From Myotis daubentonii (taxonomy: Eukaryota; Chordata; Mammalia; Chiroptera; Vespertilionidae), in assembly GCF_963259705.1 (NCBI RefSeq), contig NC_081844.1, forward strand, positions 45,150,001-45,214,000: a stretch of DNA of 64,000 nt, given 5' to 3'. The position numbers were made by a program, and so were the translations under genes. Below the pieces are notes generated by a model, which saw only the letters and a list, made by a program, of their open reading frames with translations, ran no database searches and had not been told where the DNA came from. Positions 25,136 through 38,306 of this stretch are shown in pieces. The first letter of the stretch is position 1. Every line of letters begins with the position of its first letter.

Positions 25136-25386
25136 CCCAAAATCACATTGTCCATCCTAAATGAGTGATTTTCATTTTTAAAACATTTTTTTAAATATTT
25201 TTAAAACATACAATACATGACTGTTTAGTCAGAGGCACTGACCTCTTTTCCCTTAGATTGTCAAATAAATAAAAAAATGACAACAGCCAACACAGCAGCC
25301 ATCCAGTGCAAATGGATCAAAACATTACCTTTCTTCTTGTCAGACTGGCAAAAAAAATGTATGTGTACTGCAGAGTTTTAGTAAGC

Positions 25387-25829
25387 TATATATATAAAAG
25401 GCTAAGTGACTGTCCAACCATCCGACCACTAGCTATGATGTGCCCTGACCACCAGCGGGCAGATGCCCAACACAGGAGCTGCCAAGCTGCGGTGACTTGG
25501 CAGCAGTGGTTCTTGGGTGACGCACCCCAGAACTAGAGAGGAGGGAGCCCGATTCTGGGGTGCATCACCCAAGAACTGCCTTCTTGCAATCCGGGACCAC
25601 TTGGGGGATGTGGGAGAGCCAGTTTTGGCCCAATCCGCACAGGCCAGGCCGCGAGACCCCATCTGCCAGAGGGACCCCACTCACTCACAGACGCCCCTTG
25701 AGCTGCGGCGCCACCGCGGGAGGTTGGCTCCAGGGTGTGTCCAGCCTATCTCGCCCAGTCCCACCCCACTGGCCACCTTCTAATTAATTTCCTTTCAATG
25801 TGCATGAATCCATGCACCGGGGCACTAGT
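25387..25829 (+). mobile_element. Non-autonomous Helitron, plus strand
   Basis: 5' end 'tatataaaaggctaagtg'; 3' end a hairpin 'gtgcatgaatccatgcac' followed by 'cggggcactagt'. CTAGT is the expected Helitron terminus. The frames at 25429-25787 on both strands are G+C-rich shadows. Confidence 0.85.
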
Positions 25830-27069
25830 TAGTTTATGTGTGCCATGAGATGAAAGAGGTTTAAATACACGGACCTAAATATATGCAATTTTTTAGTCAC
25901 TCATACCTCAATAAAGCTGGGAAAAAATCATAATGAAAAATAAATGAAGAAACAAGGATTTCTCCAAGCATCATGATGACCCTTATGGGGAGGGGTGGTG
26001 CTGTGGTGATGAGAAGGGCGAGGAGTGCGAGGGCAGCTTCTGGAATTCCATTAGTTCTGTTTCTTTACCTGAATATCAGTTACACTGGTGTGTTCACTTT
26101 TTTAAAATGTATACACTATGGTATGTTCCACAGTTTTATGCAATAATAGCCACGTTAATATTGCTCAGTTTCTATGAAAATTAACTATTTGTTTTGTTTG
26201 CAAAGAATAACTTCGAAGAAAAACATGAAGTGAATGCCTGTGCCTAGATCATGTTGGCAACTAATTAGAATAGATTTCAACAAATCATATTTAAATGCCT
26301 CTGAAGTTGGCATCGTTCATCTAACTAGTTTTGCCATAATCTTGGGACCCAATTTTTCCTTTTTAGTGTGAAATTACTAAATTTAAATAAAATAACTATA
26401 TCATGAAACTTCAAAATCACAAAAGCTATTAGCAAAATGTCTGCTAAATGGTTTTGGATGTGTTAAATAAGTATGCCCAAAATGCTTTAGACAAGGCTGA
26501 AACAAGTCAAAATCAAATACAACTTTTCTAGGAATAGGAAAGGCAAACAGAAAGAAAGTCACAGAGACATTAAGGCAATTATTGATCCAGCATGTTAAGA
26601 TTCCTAATTTTCCCCAAGCCTCAGTTTTCTTATCTGTTAAATGGGCATCCTTATACTTACCTCTTGGTTGGTTTGGGATGAGAGAAAGCCTATATAATGA
26701 GCTTGGCAGTACCAGGAACAAGAGCACTGTGGAATCCATAGAATAGTTCTTTGAAAAGATAACTGTTCTTCAAATATTATTTCATAACCTCAATGTATTT
26801 AAATGGGTGAGAAACCATTTTAAGCAGCTTGATAATTTTAACTCTTATTTATAAATTATTTCTTATTTCCTAATATGAAATTTTAAAATCACATCCTAAT
26901 TTGTGTGATCAACTCAAAATGTTGTTGCTATTGTTTATAATCACCAGTTTAAATGTGCAAATTATTTATTCATTATATCATTATGAGTTAGTCCTATTGT
27001 CTCATGTCTTCCAAGAAAGCATAGCTTTTTAAAAATATTTTACCTCAGTCCTGCAAGTGATTTGAGCTT
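25830..27069. other. Intergenic with a MIR fragment
   Basis: Mostly unassigned. About 26600-26720 looks like a forward MIR element ('cctcagttttcttatctg', 'aaatgggcatcc'). The minus-strand 112-aa frame at 26401-26739 overlaps that MIR and is unlikely to be a gene. Confidence 0.5.
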
Positions 27070-27880
27070 TTATGCCACTGTCTATAAATCATTCATTCAA
27101 CCAATATTTCTTATTAATAACTTGCGTGCCTTGAACTGCTGTTCTAGGTCCTGGAATGTAATAAGCATCAACTCAAAGACTCATTCCTCCTGGAGTTTAC
27201 ATCATAATAGGGAGAGAATTAACAACAACTTTAATAAACAAATAAATAATATAGTACAGTAGTGGGTGATTCATGCTATGAGAAAAAATAAATGAAGCAG
27301 GGTAAGGAAGACTGGAAAGGGAAGGGTAGTTCTCATTGAGAAAGTGACAGTGACACTTGAAGCAAATTAAGAGTTAGCCCTGCCATTATCTGCGGGAAGA
27401 GTATTCCATGCAGAAGGAACAGACAGTGCAAAAGCCAAAGGCTGGAGGTGGCTGGGGTGTGGCTGAAGCGGAGTGAGCAAGAGAAGGCAGTGGTGCAGAG
27501 GAGCCAGAGGTGGGTCCCTGGGAGCACTGCCGCTTTCTCTCGCTGTGAAGTGCAGTGGTTAGTGCAGGAGGCACAGGATGCAATTTGCTGCTTTTAAAAA
27601 ATGTGTCACACTTTAAAAGGATCAGAGGATATGTTCGTCTGCTGTGTTGAGAAGGAACTTTAGGAAGACTAAGGATAACAGCAGGAAGACCAGTTAGGAG
27701 GGGATTGTCCAGATGAGAGATGTGGGTGACTCCAACAAGCACTGTAACGGTGGTGGGGTGGTCAGAAGTGGTTGGATTTGGGATGTATTTCGGAGGAAGA
27801 ATCAGGAGGAACTTCTGACAAATGTGTATGGGGTGTGAAAGGAGATAAGCAAATGATTCCACTTCATGGAAAGTTATTAC
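27070..27880 (+). repeat. Ancient L2-class repeat, plus strand
   Basis: The order of motifs matches a very common ancient mammalian repeat: 'caaccaatatttctta', 'gctgttctaggtcctgg', 'ataaacaaataaataa', 'agagtattccatgcagaagg', 'gcaaaagccaaagg' and 'gaccagttaggagg'. The 158-aa minus-strand frame at 27386-27862 is antisense to it. I am confident it is a repeat, less so of the exact family name. Confidence 0.6.
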
Positions 27881-28640
27881 GAAGGAAAATATTGTATGTT
27901 TTCATTTAAAATCTTACATATTTTACTTTCCTCAAAGTGTATTCTTTCTATTGAATTGTATGGAATGAAACTACAGGTGAAATATCTAATAGCTTTGTTA
28001 ACATATTTTTCAAAATGCTACTAGCACTGTGAGCACGCGCGTCAGCCTGGAGCAGAGGTCTCTACAAGGAGGCTTGTGTAACTGGCTCGCCTGCCACGCC
28101 CCTCTGCTCTGACCTTTGGGAGGACAGCTGTGCGATGGATGCTGTCAATTTATTCCATGTCCATCAACCAGAGCTGAAGTGGCATTTGATGATTTCACTC
28201 ATTGGGATTCTGCTGGCTTTTGACCTTGAACTTTCCCAGTTTGTGACTTCTTGTTTTTCTTTGGCAATCTTTGCCAGGTTGTCTTAAAGAAGAATTTCAT
28301 TTTACTGTCAAAAGAAAATTACTTCCAGTTCTTTCATATGTCAAAATCCTGTCATTTCTGCAAGGTGTGGCCCATTGTGACTCAGGCTATGAGGTTAGGC
28401 TTGATTTTATTGTCACTTTCTTCTCTTCCAGCTACCTAAGAGCACACCTCCTCTGACTTCTTTCTGTGTGTCACAGTGGGTATTGTTACATAATTGCTTT
28501 AATGAAGAATGGGAGCTGTTCTATCTTCTTAGTTTCTACTTGTCAGAGGTAATTCTGCCACAAAACTTCTCCAGTCCCTAAAGGTTTTATTTGACATCCT
28601 GATAAATGGTGGGCTATTTGAAATACTTATTTAAAATAAG
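27881..28640. other. Intergenic, no gene recognised
   Basis: No recognised gene or repeat. The frames at 28251-28456 are short and featureless. Confidence 0.4.
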
Positions 28641-28643
28641 TAA

Positions 28644-29744
<1,101 letters not shown>

Positions 29745-29748
29745 ATTT

Positions 29749-30070
29749 GAGGCTACACGTGTGATCATTTCTCAAAAAAATGAGCAGGTTCAAAAATTAA
29801 ATGAAGAAATTTTGGATGTACTTGGAGATTTTCACACATATTTGAGTGATGATTCCATTGATTCAACAGATGATGCTGAAAAGGAAAATTTTCCCATTGA
29901 ATTTCTTAGTAGTATTACTCCTTCAGGAACGCCGTGTCATAAATTAAAATTGAAAGTGGGTACAATCATCATGCTACTGAGAAATCGTAATAGTAAATAG
30001 GTCTTTGTAATGGTCCTCGATTTATTATCAAAAGATTGTGACCTAACATAATCGAAGCAATAAGCATTTA
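29749..30070 (+). pseudogene. Helitron helicase (Pif1-like) C-terminal fragment
   Basis: The frame at 29731-30000, then a shifted frame to about 30062, reads as the late part of a Helitron/Pif1-family helicase: a 'KNEQVQKLNEEILDVL' block, an acidic linker, 'FPIEFLSSITPSGTP', 'HKLKLKVGTIIMLLRN', and after a frameshift near 29995 'GLCNGPRFIIKRL'. These blocks surround the final helicase motifs. The replication-initiator domain and most of the helicase, which should lie between the 42-residue repeats and this block, are missing, so a deletion of several kb is implied. It lies directly after the KRAB fusion frame on the same strand. Confidence 0.8.
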
Positions 30071-30107
30071 AGTTTCTCAATGTCTTTTCATAGCTTGAGA
30101 ACTCATT

Positions 30108-31010
30108 TCTTTTTAATGTTGAATAATATTCCATTGCCTGGACACACCAGTTTATTTAGTCATTCCAAGTTGTGGTGATTATAAATAAATGTTTATTCCA
30201 CAAATATTTTTAAATATTTACACTATAAACATATATGGTCAGGATTTTGTGTGGATATCAGTTTTCGGTTCCTTTGGGTAAATACCAAAAAGTGCAATTG
30301 CTGGATAACATGTTAAGAATATGTTTAGTTTAGTAAGAAACCACCAAACTATCTTCCAAAGTGGCTGTGCTGTTTTGCTTTCCCACCAGCGATTGTGAGA
30401 GTTCCCATGCTCCACATCCTCTCCAGCATTTGGTGTTGGCAGCGTTCTGGATGATGGCCATTCAAATGGGTCTGTAGTGGTGTCTCATTGTCGTTTTGAT
30501 ATGTATTCTAGGGTGACATACTATGTGGCACATCTTTTTTTAAAATATATTTTATTGATTTTTTACAGAGAGGAAGGGAGAGGGATAGAGAGTTAGAAAC
30601 ATCGATCAACTGCCTCCTGCACACCCCCTACTGGGGATGTGCCCACAACCCAGGTACATGCCCTTGACCAGAATCGAACCTGGGACCCTTCAGTCCACAG
30701 GCCCACCACGCTCTATCCACTGAGCCAAACTGGTCAGGGCTATGTGGCACATCTTCATGTGCTTTTCCGCCCTCCATACATCTTTGGTGAGGGGTCAAAA
30801 TCTTCGGCCCATTTTTAAATTGGGTTGTTTTCTTATTGTTGACTTTTAAGTGTTCTTTGTATATTTTAGATAACAGTCAGTCTTTTGTCAGTTGTGTCTT
30901 TTGCAAATATTTTCTCCCAGTCTGAGACTTGCCTTTTAACTCTCTTCTATTGTCTTTCACAGAGCAGACGTTTTCAATTTTAATGATCTAGCTTATCATG
31001 TTTTCCTTTC
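30108..31010 (-). mobile_element. Old L1 fragment, minus strand, split by a VES SINE
   Basis: Reversed L1 ORF2 3' sequence: 'ttgaataatattccattg', 'ttcccaccagcgattgtgag', 'tccacatcctctccagca' on the left; 'gccctccatacatctttgg', 'ttgcaaatattttctccc' on the right. The two halves continue one another across the VES SINE at 30537-30740. Confidence 0.8.
30537..30740 (-). mobile_element. VES SINE, minus strand, inside an L1
   Basis: Complete reversed VES with a perfect 15-bp target duplication, 'tatgtggcacatctt', at 30522-30536 and 30741-30755. The intact duplication implies a fairly young insertion. Confidence 0.95.
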
Positions 31011-31441
31011 ATGGATCGTGTCTTTGGGTTGTGTGGTGTTAACCTTACAATCTTTCCTCCTAGATGGGAATGACTGTTGGGAGATTTGCATCTCACAGGC
31101 ATGGCCAGGATGTCCTATGAACATGTGTATCACAGTGTCACAGTGGCCAAGTTCATTGGGTGTGCAAGAAACATACTGTACAAGAATAATAATCTTATAT
31201 TTAGGAAAAATAACTTCAGCCAGAGCTTTAAGTTTCTTGACTCTCCTCATAGTAAAAAATCCAAGAAACATGGTGTTATATCCAGCAAAATAATTACATT
31301 CATCCAGAAAAAGAAGAATATGTAGAAATGTAGTAACAATTGCATCCTTGTTAAAAAAAAAAAAAACAAAAAACCAGAAAAAAACACAAAAATGTAGAAA
31401 AGGAATTACTGATTTTTAAAAAGATAATAAAAACAAAGTTT
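31011..31441. other. Unassigned sequence with A-rich tract
   Basis: An A-rich run at about 31351-31390 precedes a VES SINE. The frames at 31018-31325 show no recognised domain. Confidence 0.4.
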
Positions 31442-31591
31442 AGCCCTGGTCAGTGTGGCTCAGTTGGTTGGAACATGTCCCAAACACCAAAAAATTGCCA
31501 GTTCAATTCCTAGTCGGGGAACATACCCAGGTTGCAGAGGTTGTGGGTTCGATCCCCAGTCATGGTGTATATGGGAGGCAACTAATCAATG

Positions 31592-31632
<41 letters not shown>

Positions 31633-31646
31633 ATTAAAAAAAAAAA
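31442..31646 (+). mobile_element. VES SINE, plus strand, with (TC)n tail
   Basis: Starts 'agccctggtcagtgtggctc' (tRNA-like A-box region) and has a B-box-like 'gtgggttcgatccccagtc'. It ends in a long TC run (about 31592-31630) and an A tail. The poly-leucine/serine frames here are products of the TC run. Confidence 0.9.
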
Positions 31647-34600
31647 GTTCATTATTGCCAGAATATCAAGGAAGACACTCCCCAGAGAATGGTAGGGAGA
31701 ACTACAATTTTCCCAAGAGAATGAAATTACGAAGGGATAAAGCTTCAAATTATTGTTTTCAGAAGTTCTTTAGTTTTGGTGTGGAAAGATAAGTGTGGTT
31801 TTGGTTCTTATCATTTCTTTCTAAAACACAAATCTGGCTAGTGGCTCCTTTTGAGGCAGGACAAGGCAGTCATTTTTCCTTCTAAGTGTCCTGACTCTGA
31901 TCCAGTGTTGCAGTGGAGCTGGACTGCACTGATTCGAGAGTCATTTCTGCTCTTACACTCCCTACTCCCTGTTCAATTACATCACATCGGTAGCTTGGGA
32001 TCAGCCAAGATCAGGGAGCATTTACACAATAGAAACTGGCAGACACAGGAGAGATGTTGTCAGGGCTCCAAGAGAGAAAATGCCGGTTTCAGGCTGAGCC
32101 AAGAGAGACGACAATCATAACCCTTTTCCACTGCCAGAGCTGCACCCTCCACATGGGCTCACCCTTCTCCTTCTCCCTTCTGAGAGTTCTTTTTTACATA
32201 AATTCATTTAAACGCATTCTAATTTGTGACCAGATATCCTTAACACAATTCATATGTCATTGCTCTTAACTTTAATAATTTTCCTTTCTTCATGGCTTTT
32301 GTCATTGACATATTAATTCAATATGTAGCCATTTTTTTTTTTTTTAAAAAAAGGTAATATCCAGTCATTGTTAAGTGCGCTGGCCCTGAAGTCAGATGAG
32401 CTGAGCCTGAATCCTGACTCTGCTTACTGGCTGTGAAGTTATATGAGCTACTTATGCTTCCCTTGTATCAGTATTTCCTAATGTTTTTTGTCTGGTACCA
32501 GTACATGGTACTGAGAACAGTGCCTCACGTACAGTGCTAGTTCTTATTTATGTTTTGTGTTTGCACCACCTGTATACAAAGAGTTAATGTTAAATTGCTT
32601 AGAAAATCTATTTGAGGAGTTATACAGTGCTCTTGGAATTTTATTTGCAAATTCACACTTTAGTCACAGCCTCCTAATTTGCCGTTGATTTGGAAGAAAA
32701 TGTCTAGCAGAGAGTATAACTTAGATAAATATTAGTTCTTCACTGCAAATTTAATTAGCATCTCTATGAGCTCCTATTTCCTCCATTATACAATGGGGCT
32801 ATTAATATCCAGCTCACAGCATCGCCTAGAGGGCTCCTTCTGCATCTTTTTAATTCAGGACAAGCATAGAAAACAATCACATCTGAGCAGCTCACTGGGG
32901 TGAAGAGGCCCGGCTGCCTCCGCCTCAGGGCTCCGGTATCCTGACCCACCTGCACTCCACCCCCAGCACCCCGTGGAGAAGCTCTGGCCTAGGACATCAC
33001 ATGCCGTGCCCACGAATGCCAGAGAGCCTGGCACACAGATGACACCGCATTAGTCCCACTTGGTTAGCTCAAATTAATGAGACTACACCATATTGGATGG
33101 AAACTCACAAATAGCGCAGAGCCTGGGTGGTGCCTGCCGTGGATCATTTTTGTCACTGGGTTTTATTCTAATATGACTCCCCCCCCCCCGCCCCCACCAC
33201 CATTCACCTGTTACTGTCTATGAGTTAGGAAGTTCAGTTATCAAGTGCTTGAAATTATGTCAAGAATGCTAGCAAAGCTAAGTGTGGAGCTATTTCCTGG
33301 GGAAGGTCTAAAAAGCCAGCGTTGTTAAGGAGCAGAAATCACAAGAAACAAAGGAAACCGGTGTGTTATTTCCCCTCATCATTGAGGAATGCCACTCCGG
33401 GGCTAGTTTCACGCACTCTAAGACAGGCTCCCTACCTTTTCTGGACACTCATTGTGAAACAGACCACTTGGTTCTCTAAAACAGACTCTGTTCAGTAGGT
33501 AAAATGCCTCGCCCAGTGCAACAGGATCACCTGGAGTTGTCATCTCACATTGAGTTACCAGCTACAGTCTCCTCTCCCGTGGCTCCAACAGGAAGCCTGC
33601 CGTGGAACGGGGCCGCCATTGCCTTCTCTCTTAACTCAGCCTGACAGACATCTCCTTTGCCTCCCATGACTGAGAACTGCAATTTCAAGTTAGCCATTTC
33701 CGATTTCTTTCTCAGCCCCCAGCCGTCAATTTTGAACTCTCCTGGCATCCTTCTCAGGAGATTTTTCTGCCTCGACAAGTGACCTTTATCACAAGGTGTC
33801 AGGCAATCCCTTTCATCTTCTCAAGTATGGCCCACAGGCCCACAGGACACACATACCTTAGAACTCTAATCAGCACCAGAGTAGTTTCTTTCCCAGTTAT
33901 AACCCTGAACTCTGCTGCCGCAGGTCCCTGCAGACAGCTTTTGACAATTGAGATTTGCCAGGTACAAGCCATTAGTTCACTTTGCCCTTCCAGGGCAGGG
34001 GCCCAGAGCAAGTTCTGTGGTCGGTGGAAGCCCCCTCACTAGTCTTGAGGGGAACAAAGCTCTTATTTCTTCTCCATGCTGTGGGCTGTGATGGGGAGTG
34101 GACACCGATCTTCCACTTTCCTAGCCACTTCAATTTCAAATGTCTTAGGTTTTCAGCGCATGCCTAAGGATTACACAGAAGGTTCTGCAACCCTCTTTGC
34201 ATGCTCTGCATGGCTGCCTAGTACCTTTCTTGGGAATGTGAGACTGGTGATGGCTATAATCTTAAATCTACTAATAACGTCAGCATTACTGGTTACATTT
34301 AGTAACGTAATGGTCTAGACATGTGACTTATGCATGTGAAATGAAAGTGCCTTAAAATTAGAAAACCTCACTTTTTTAAAAATCATGGTTCATGTAGAAA
34401 CTCCTCCAAGGCTAATATTATAATGTTGGGTAAATTCATCAATAGATAAATCATTAGCCAATAGAGTTTTAAATTATCCTAAAAAACACAATTTCATTTT
34501 TAGAGCATGTGCTGTTGGGAATAATGTTTGCAATCTTAGTATGCAAGTTTGGAATTCAAGGCAACCCAGATAGGATAGTAAGGGCCAGATAAATAATTGT

Positions 34601-35095
34601 TCCTGTTACTCTAATCCTGGGAACTTCGCCAGATTCCAGCTGATTATGCTGCAACCAGGACATCCTGGTGCCTTGGTTGCCCAGCAACCATTCCCCTCCC
34701 ATTTTTTTCTCTTCCAGAGGTGCGGAATACAATGTCATTTAGGATAGAAGTCAGCAGATAAGAAATTCAATCTCATTACATCAGCCAGGACTGGTTTGGC
34801 GTGACATGGCCTGGGTTTTCATGCCACACAAGTCTGAATTCAAATATTGACCTTGGAAAATATAATTAACCTCTTTGGGTTTGCTTTAAAATTGAATATT
34901 ACATTTCTGTCACATGCTCAAGTCTTTTAAATGAATCTGTGCCACTCGCAGTCCACTTTCAGACAGTCTTTGCATGGAGACAATCACTCATCCGACAGAG
35001 GTCAGCTGGCATGGGCTCCGGGGGAGACCAAATAAAGTATTTCCAATAATCCAGTGAGGTGTTCTTGGAAGTCCTCTCTCAAAGGAAGGTGATGA
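31647..35095. other. Intergenic with MIR traces
   Basis: No gene was recognised over 3.4 kb. MIR-like segments are seen at about 32380-32530 and 34795-34900. A poly-C run lies at 33180-33190. The frames at 33545-34318 are short, on both strands, without domains. Confidence 0.45.
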
Positions 35096-35480
35096 TAGCT
35101 AGACAATTCACTGATTTATTTGAAAAATAATTACAGAGTGCCTTTCCTATGTTGTATAAACTATGCCAGACAATAGGAATTCAATAGTGAAGGTAAACAT
35201 GATCACTGCCCTCATGCAGGTTAGAGCCTAATGGATGTGATGGCAGTACATGAGTAAATAGGAAGTAACATGTTTGCAGGCTTGTGATTATTGCTAGGAA
35301 AGCAAAACACAAACAAACAAAAAATCAGAGAGGAAGGGAGCTGGTTAGATAGAAAATAACCAGAGGAGACCTACCTCAGTGAGATTCGCGAAGTTCTCTT
35401 CAAGTGACATTTAAGATAAGACCCCAAGATCCTGCTAAGAAGGGGCCCTGAGTTGGGGGTGGGGGAGGTAGAATGTACCA
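35096..35480 (+). repeat. Ancient L2-class repeat, diverged
   Basis: Contains the pattern 'aacatgatcactgccctcat' with 'gcaggttagagcctaa' and 'gagtaaatagg', typical of the same ancient repeat class seen at 27070-27880, but more degraded. Confidence 0.45.
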
Positions 35481-36378
35481 CAGATGTTAAAGCAAGAGGC
35501 AGGGTTGGGATATGACTTAAGGGATTTGTATATTGGTGGGAGTGTGGAAAGAAACAGTAAGAAATGGTGGAATTACCTGGCTGAGGAGCTCCCAGGACAG
35601 AGCCCCAAGAGTTCCCTGTGTGGGTGGTGCTCACACATCTCAGCTTTATAAAGGCCCGGTCTGGAGACCTTCCTGTGGCAGCGTAGTGCAAACCAGAGGT
35701 AAGTAATCTTGGATTATTCCATTTCTTTCCAAAGCAACCCATGTAAAACACCATAGGAGTGTGCTAAGCACCAAGGGCATTAGGCTACAGTGAAAAACAT
35801 GTGACTACAAGTTGGAATACTAATTTCCTAACATGACTATTCACTGCTAAATCTCAGCACTGTGTTGGGAACTCATAGCAGGTGCTCAATAAATACCTGA
35901 AAAATTTGAGGGTATGAACAACTGAATGGCCCAGGCACTAAAGAACTACATAACAGTGAGCTATTCATTAAATCCACACGCAGTTCCTAATTAATTATTG
36001 TTTGAAATATCCTCATGAAGCCAGGACAGAAGGTACTATGAAAATAATAACTATTGCTGTTACAAAGTCTACTGTCCAGACTTCTCCCATAAACACAGGT
36101 CCAGTCTCTTTACCTTAATGCCCTTCTTCTCTTTGTGAAAATATTTATTTTTTTCATAGTTATTTTCAAACTTATTTATAATAAGCACATATGACAGTTT
36201 ATTACTGTTTGTTAGAAGGAAGAAGAACTGCCTGTTAACGATGCGTCTCTCATTAACTCCATGACCTCTGAGGCACAGAAGGGAAGTCTTATGATAAATT
36301 AGTATGCGTATCATTTGTAGGAGGGAAATAAAACCACTTGGGCTGCTGTAGCAGAGGACTGTGCACAGGTGCATCAGC
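35481..36378. other. Intergenic, no gene recognised
   Basis: Unassigned apart from a short L2/MIR-like end near 35855-35905 ('gcaggtgctcaataaatacc'). The minus frame at 36069-36374 has no known domain. Confidence 0.4.
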
Positions 36379-36386
36379 TTCTAGAA

Positions 36387-36609
36387 CAGTGGTTCTCAAC
36401 CTGTGGGTCATGACCCCTTTGGGGGTCGAACGACCCTTTCACAGGGGTCACCTAAGACCATCAGGAAACACATATATAATTACATAATGTTTTTGTGATT
36501 AATCACTATGCTTTAATTATGTTCAATTTGTAACAATGAAATTGGGGGTCACCACAACATGAGGAACTGTATTAAAGGGTCGCGGCACTAGGAAGGTTGA
36601 GAACCACTG
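36387..36609. mobile_element. SPIN-type non-autonomous hAT transposon
   Basis: Ends 'cagtggttctcaacct' and 'aggttgagaaccactg' are inverted repeats. The interior ('gggtcgaacgaccctttcac', 'gtgattaatcactatgcttt') matches the SPIN family as I recall it. A perfect 8-bp duplication, 'ttctagaa', lies at 36379-36386 and 36610-36617. SPIN elements are known for horizontal spread among tetrapods, including vespertilionid bats. At 223 bp it carries no transposase. Confidence 0.9.
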
Positions 36610-36617
36610 TTCTAGAA

Positions 36618-37009
36618 GGATGTGGACTTTCCCCAGTGGATGCAGACAGAGAATATTTTTCAAACCTTCTCCTTTCTTAGGACCTATCGTCCATTTATCA
36701 GGAAACAATGTCAGCCCCATCTCATAATCCTACCACCAGTTAATTGAGCATTCACAGTCATAATTCAATCTATTGAATATGTAGATCTTTTTCTAATTCT
36801 CTTGATAATAACATACTTTAATACTTATGGTTTAAATTTGAAACTATTTCCAAAGCTACCCAAGCTAACCCAAATAAATATAGGATAATAGTAATTGAAT
36901 AAAAGAAAAGAAAAACATATACCACCCCACTTACCAAATGATAAACATATCACCTTTGTGTAAATGTTTTAGACCTTCCTCCATTTGTTTATTAGTATGT
37001 TAACACATT
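36618..37009. other. Intergenic, nothing recognised
   Basis: A+T-rich sequence with no gene or clear repeat. Confidence 0.4.
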
Positions 37010-37523
37010 TCATATATTTTTAAAATAGATTCCAGAGAAGGAGAAAGGGAGAGAAAAAAACAACAAAACAAAACACAAGCCACCAACTTGAGAGAGATAC
37101 ATCCGTCTGTTGCCTCCCAAATGCATCCCGATCAGGGATTTAACCAACCAAAATCCAGGCATGTATCCTGACTGGGAATTGAAATAACCTTCCCGTGTAC
37201 AGTGGGGCCTTGACTTACGAGTGTCCCGACTAACGAGTTTTTTAAGATATGAGCTGTCTCTCGGCCGATTTTTTGCTTTGAGTTGCGAGCTAAAATTCGG
37301 GTTACGATCCAGCTTCAGATACCCAACCGCTAATTGGTGCAGCGAATGTCATAGTGAACGCCACAACATCAGCCCAGCATTCAATTCATTGTAATGGTGA
37401 AAATTGATTTGACATACGAGTAATTTGAGTTACGAGCTCCGTCACGGAATGAATTAAACTCGTAAGTCAAGGCCCCACTGTACTGAATAATGCTCCAACC
37501 AACTGAGCCACACTGGCCAGGGC
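37010..37523 (-). mobile_element. VES SINE, minus strand, split by a DNA transposon
   Basis: The left part (37010-37197) is the reversed tail and middle of a VES element; the right part (37483-37523) is the tRNA-like head ending 'cactggccagggc'. The 281-bp palindromic element lies between them. A Helitron starts two bases after its end. Confidence 0.85.
37200..37480. mobile_element. pogo/Tigger-like non-autonomous DNA transposon
   Basis: At least 22 bp of perfect terminal inverted repeat begins 'cagtggggccttgacttacg' and ends in its reverse complement. TA dinucleotides flank both sides (37198-37199, 37481-37482). CAGT ends plus TA duplication fit the Tigger/pogo branch of Tc1/mariner. There is no transposase. 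The near-perfect ends suggest it is young, in line with its insertion inside a bat-specific SINE. Confidence 0.85.
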
Positions 37524-37524
37524 A

Positions 37525-37913
37525 TCCTATATAATAAAAGCCTAATATGTTAAGTGTCCAGTCATCCGTTCAACCAATCAAAGCTTAATATGCTAATATG
37601 CTAAGGCTGCTCAACCTCTCGCTCTGATGTGCACTGACCACCAGGGGGTAGATGCTTCAACTGATAGGTTAGCTTGCTGTTGGGGTCCAGCTGATCATGC
37701 CATGGAGCCCTCCCGCAGCCCCTCCCTGGCTGGCCAACCACCTGCGTCCCTCCCTGGCCCTGATTGTGCACTGGTGGGCTCCCTTGGCCTGGCCTGTGCC
37801 CTCTCACAATCCGGGACCCCTCAGGGGATGTTGGAGAGCCGGTTTAGGCCTGATCCTGCAGGCCAGGCTGAGGGACCCCACTGGTGCACAAATTCATGCA
37901 CCAGGCCTCTAGT
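37525..37913 (+). mobile_element. Non-autonomous Helitron, plus strand, canonical ends
   Basis: 5' end 'tcctatataataaaagcc' followed by 'taatatg' repeats; 3' end hairpin 'gtgcacaaattcatgcac' followed by 'caggcctctagt'. These are textbook HeliBat termini, which makes this the best reference copy in the window. Confidence 0.95.
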
Positions 37914-38027
37914 ATTTTATATTTTTAAATGTGATTTGTCATTCATGGAGTTCATCAACCACTTTACCACAATGTATCACCAAGTAGACAATCGTTTTTT
38001 GTTGTTGTTAACCCTCAGTTGAGGATA

Positions 38028-38270
38028 GTTTTTCTACTGATTTTTAGAGAAAGTGGAAGGGAAGAAGAGAGGGAGAAAGAGAGGGAGAGAGAAAAAAAAA
38101 TAAAAACATTGATGTGAAAGAGATGCTTCAATTGGTTGCCTCCCCCATGCACCCCAAGTGGCCCAGGGATGAACCTGCAATCCAGGTACTGTGCCTTTGA
38201 CCAGGAATCCAACCTATCAACCTTTGATGCTCGGGCTGACACTCTGACTACTAAGCAACACAGGCCAGGG
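38028..38270 (-). mobile_element. VES SINE, minus strand, diverged
   Basis: Reversed tail 'tactgatttttagagaaag', an expanded gagaga/aaaa tract, then a head ending 'cacaggccaggg'. Confidence 0.8.
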
Positions 38271-38306
38271 ATACAGACAATTATCTTACTTTAGTAACTA
38301 CATACA

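Noticed and set aside
27386..27862. 158-aa minus-strand frame
   Set aside because: It is antisense to an ancient L2-class repeat and has no domain.
31589..31650. Serine/leucine-rich peptide frames
   Set aside because: They are produced by the (TC)n run in a VES SINE.
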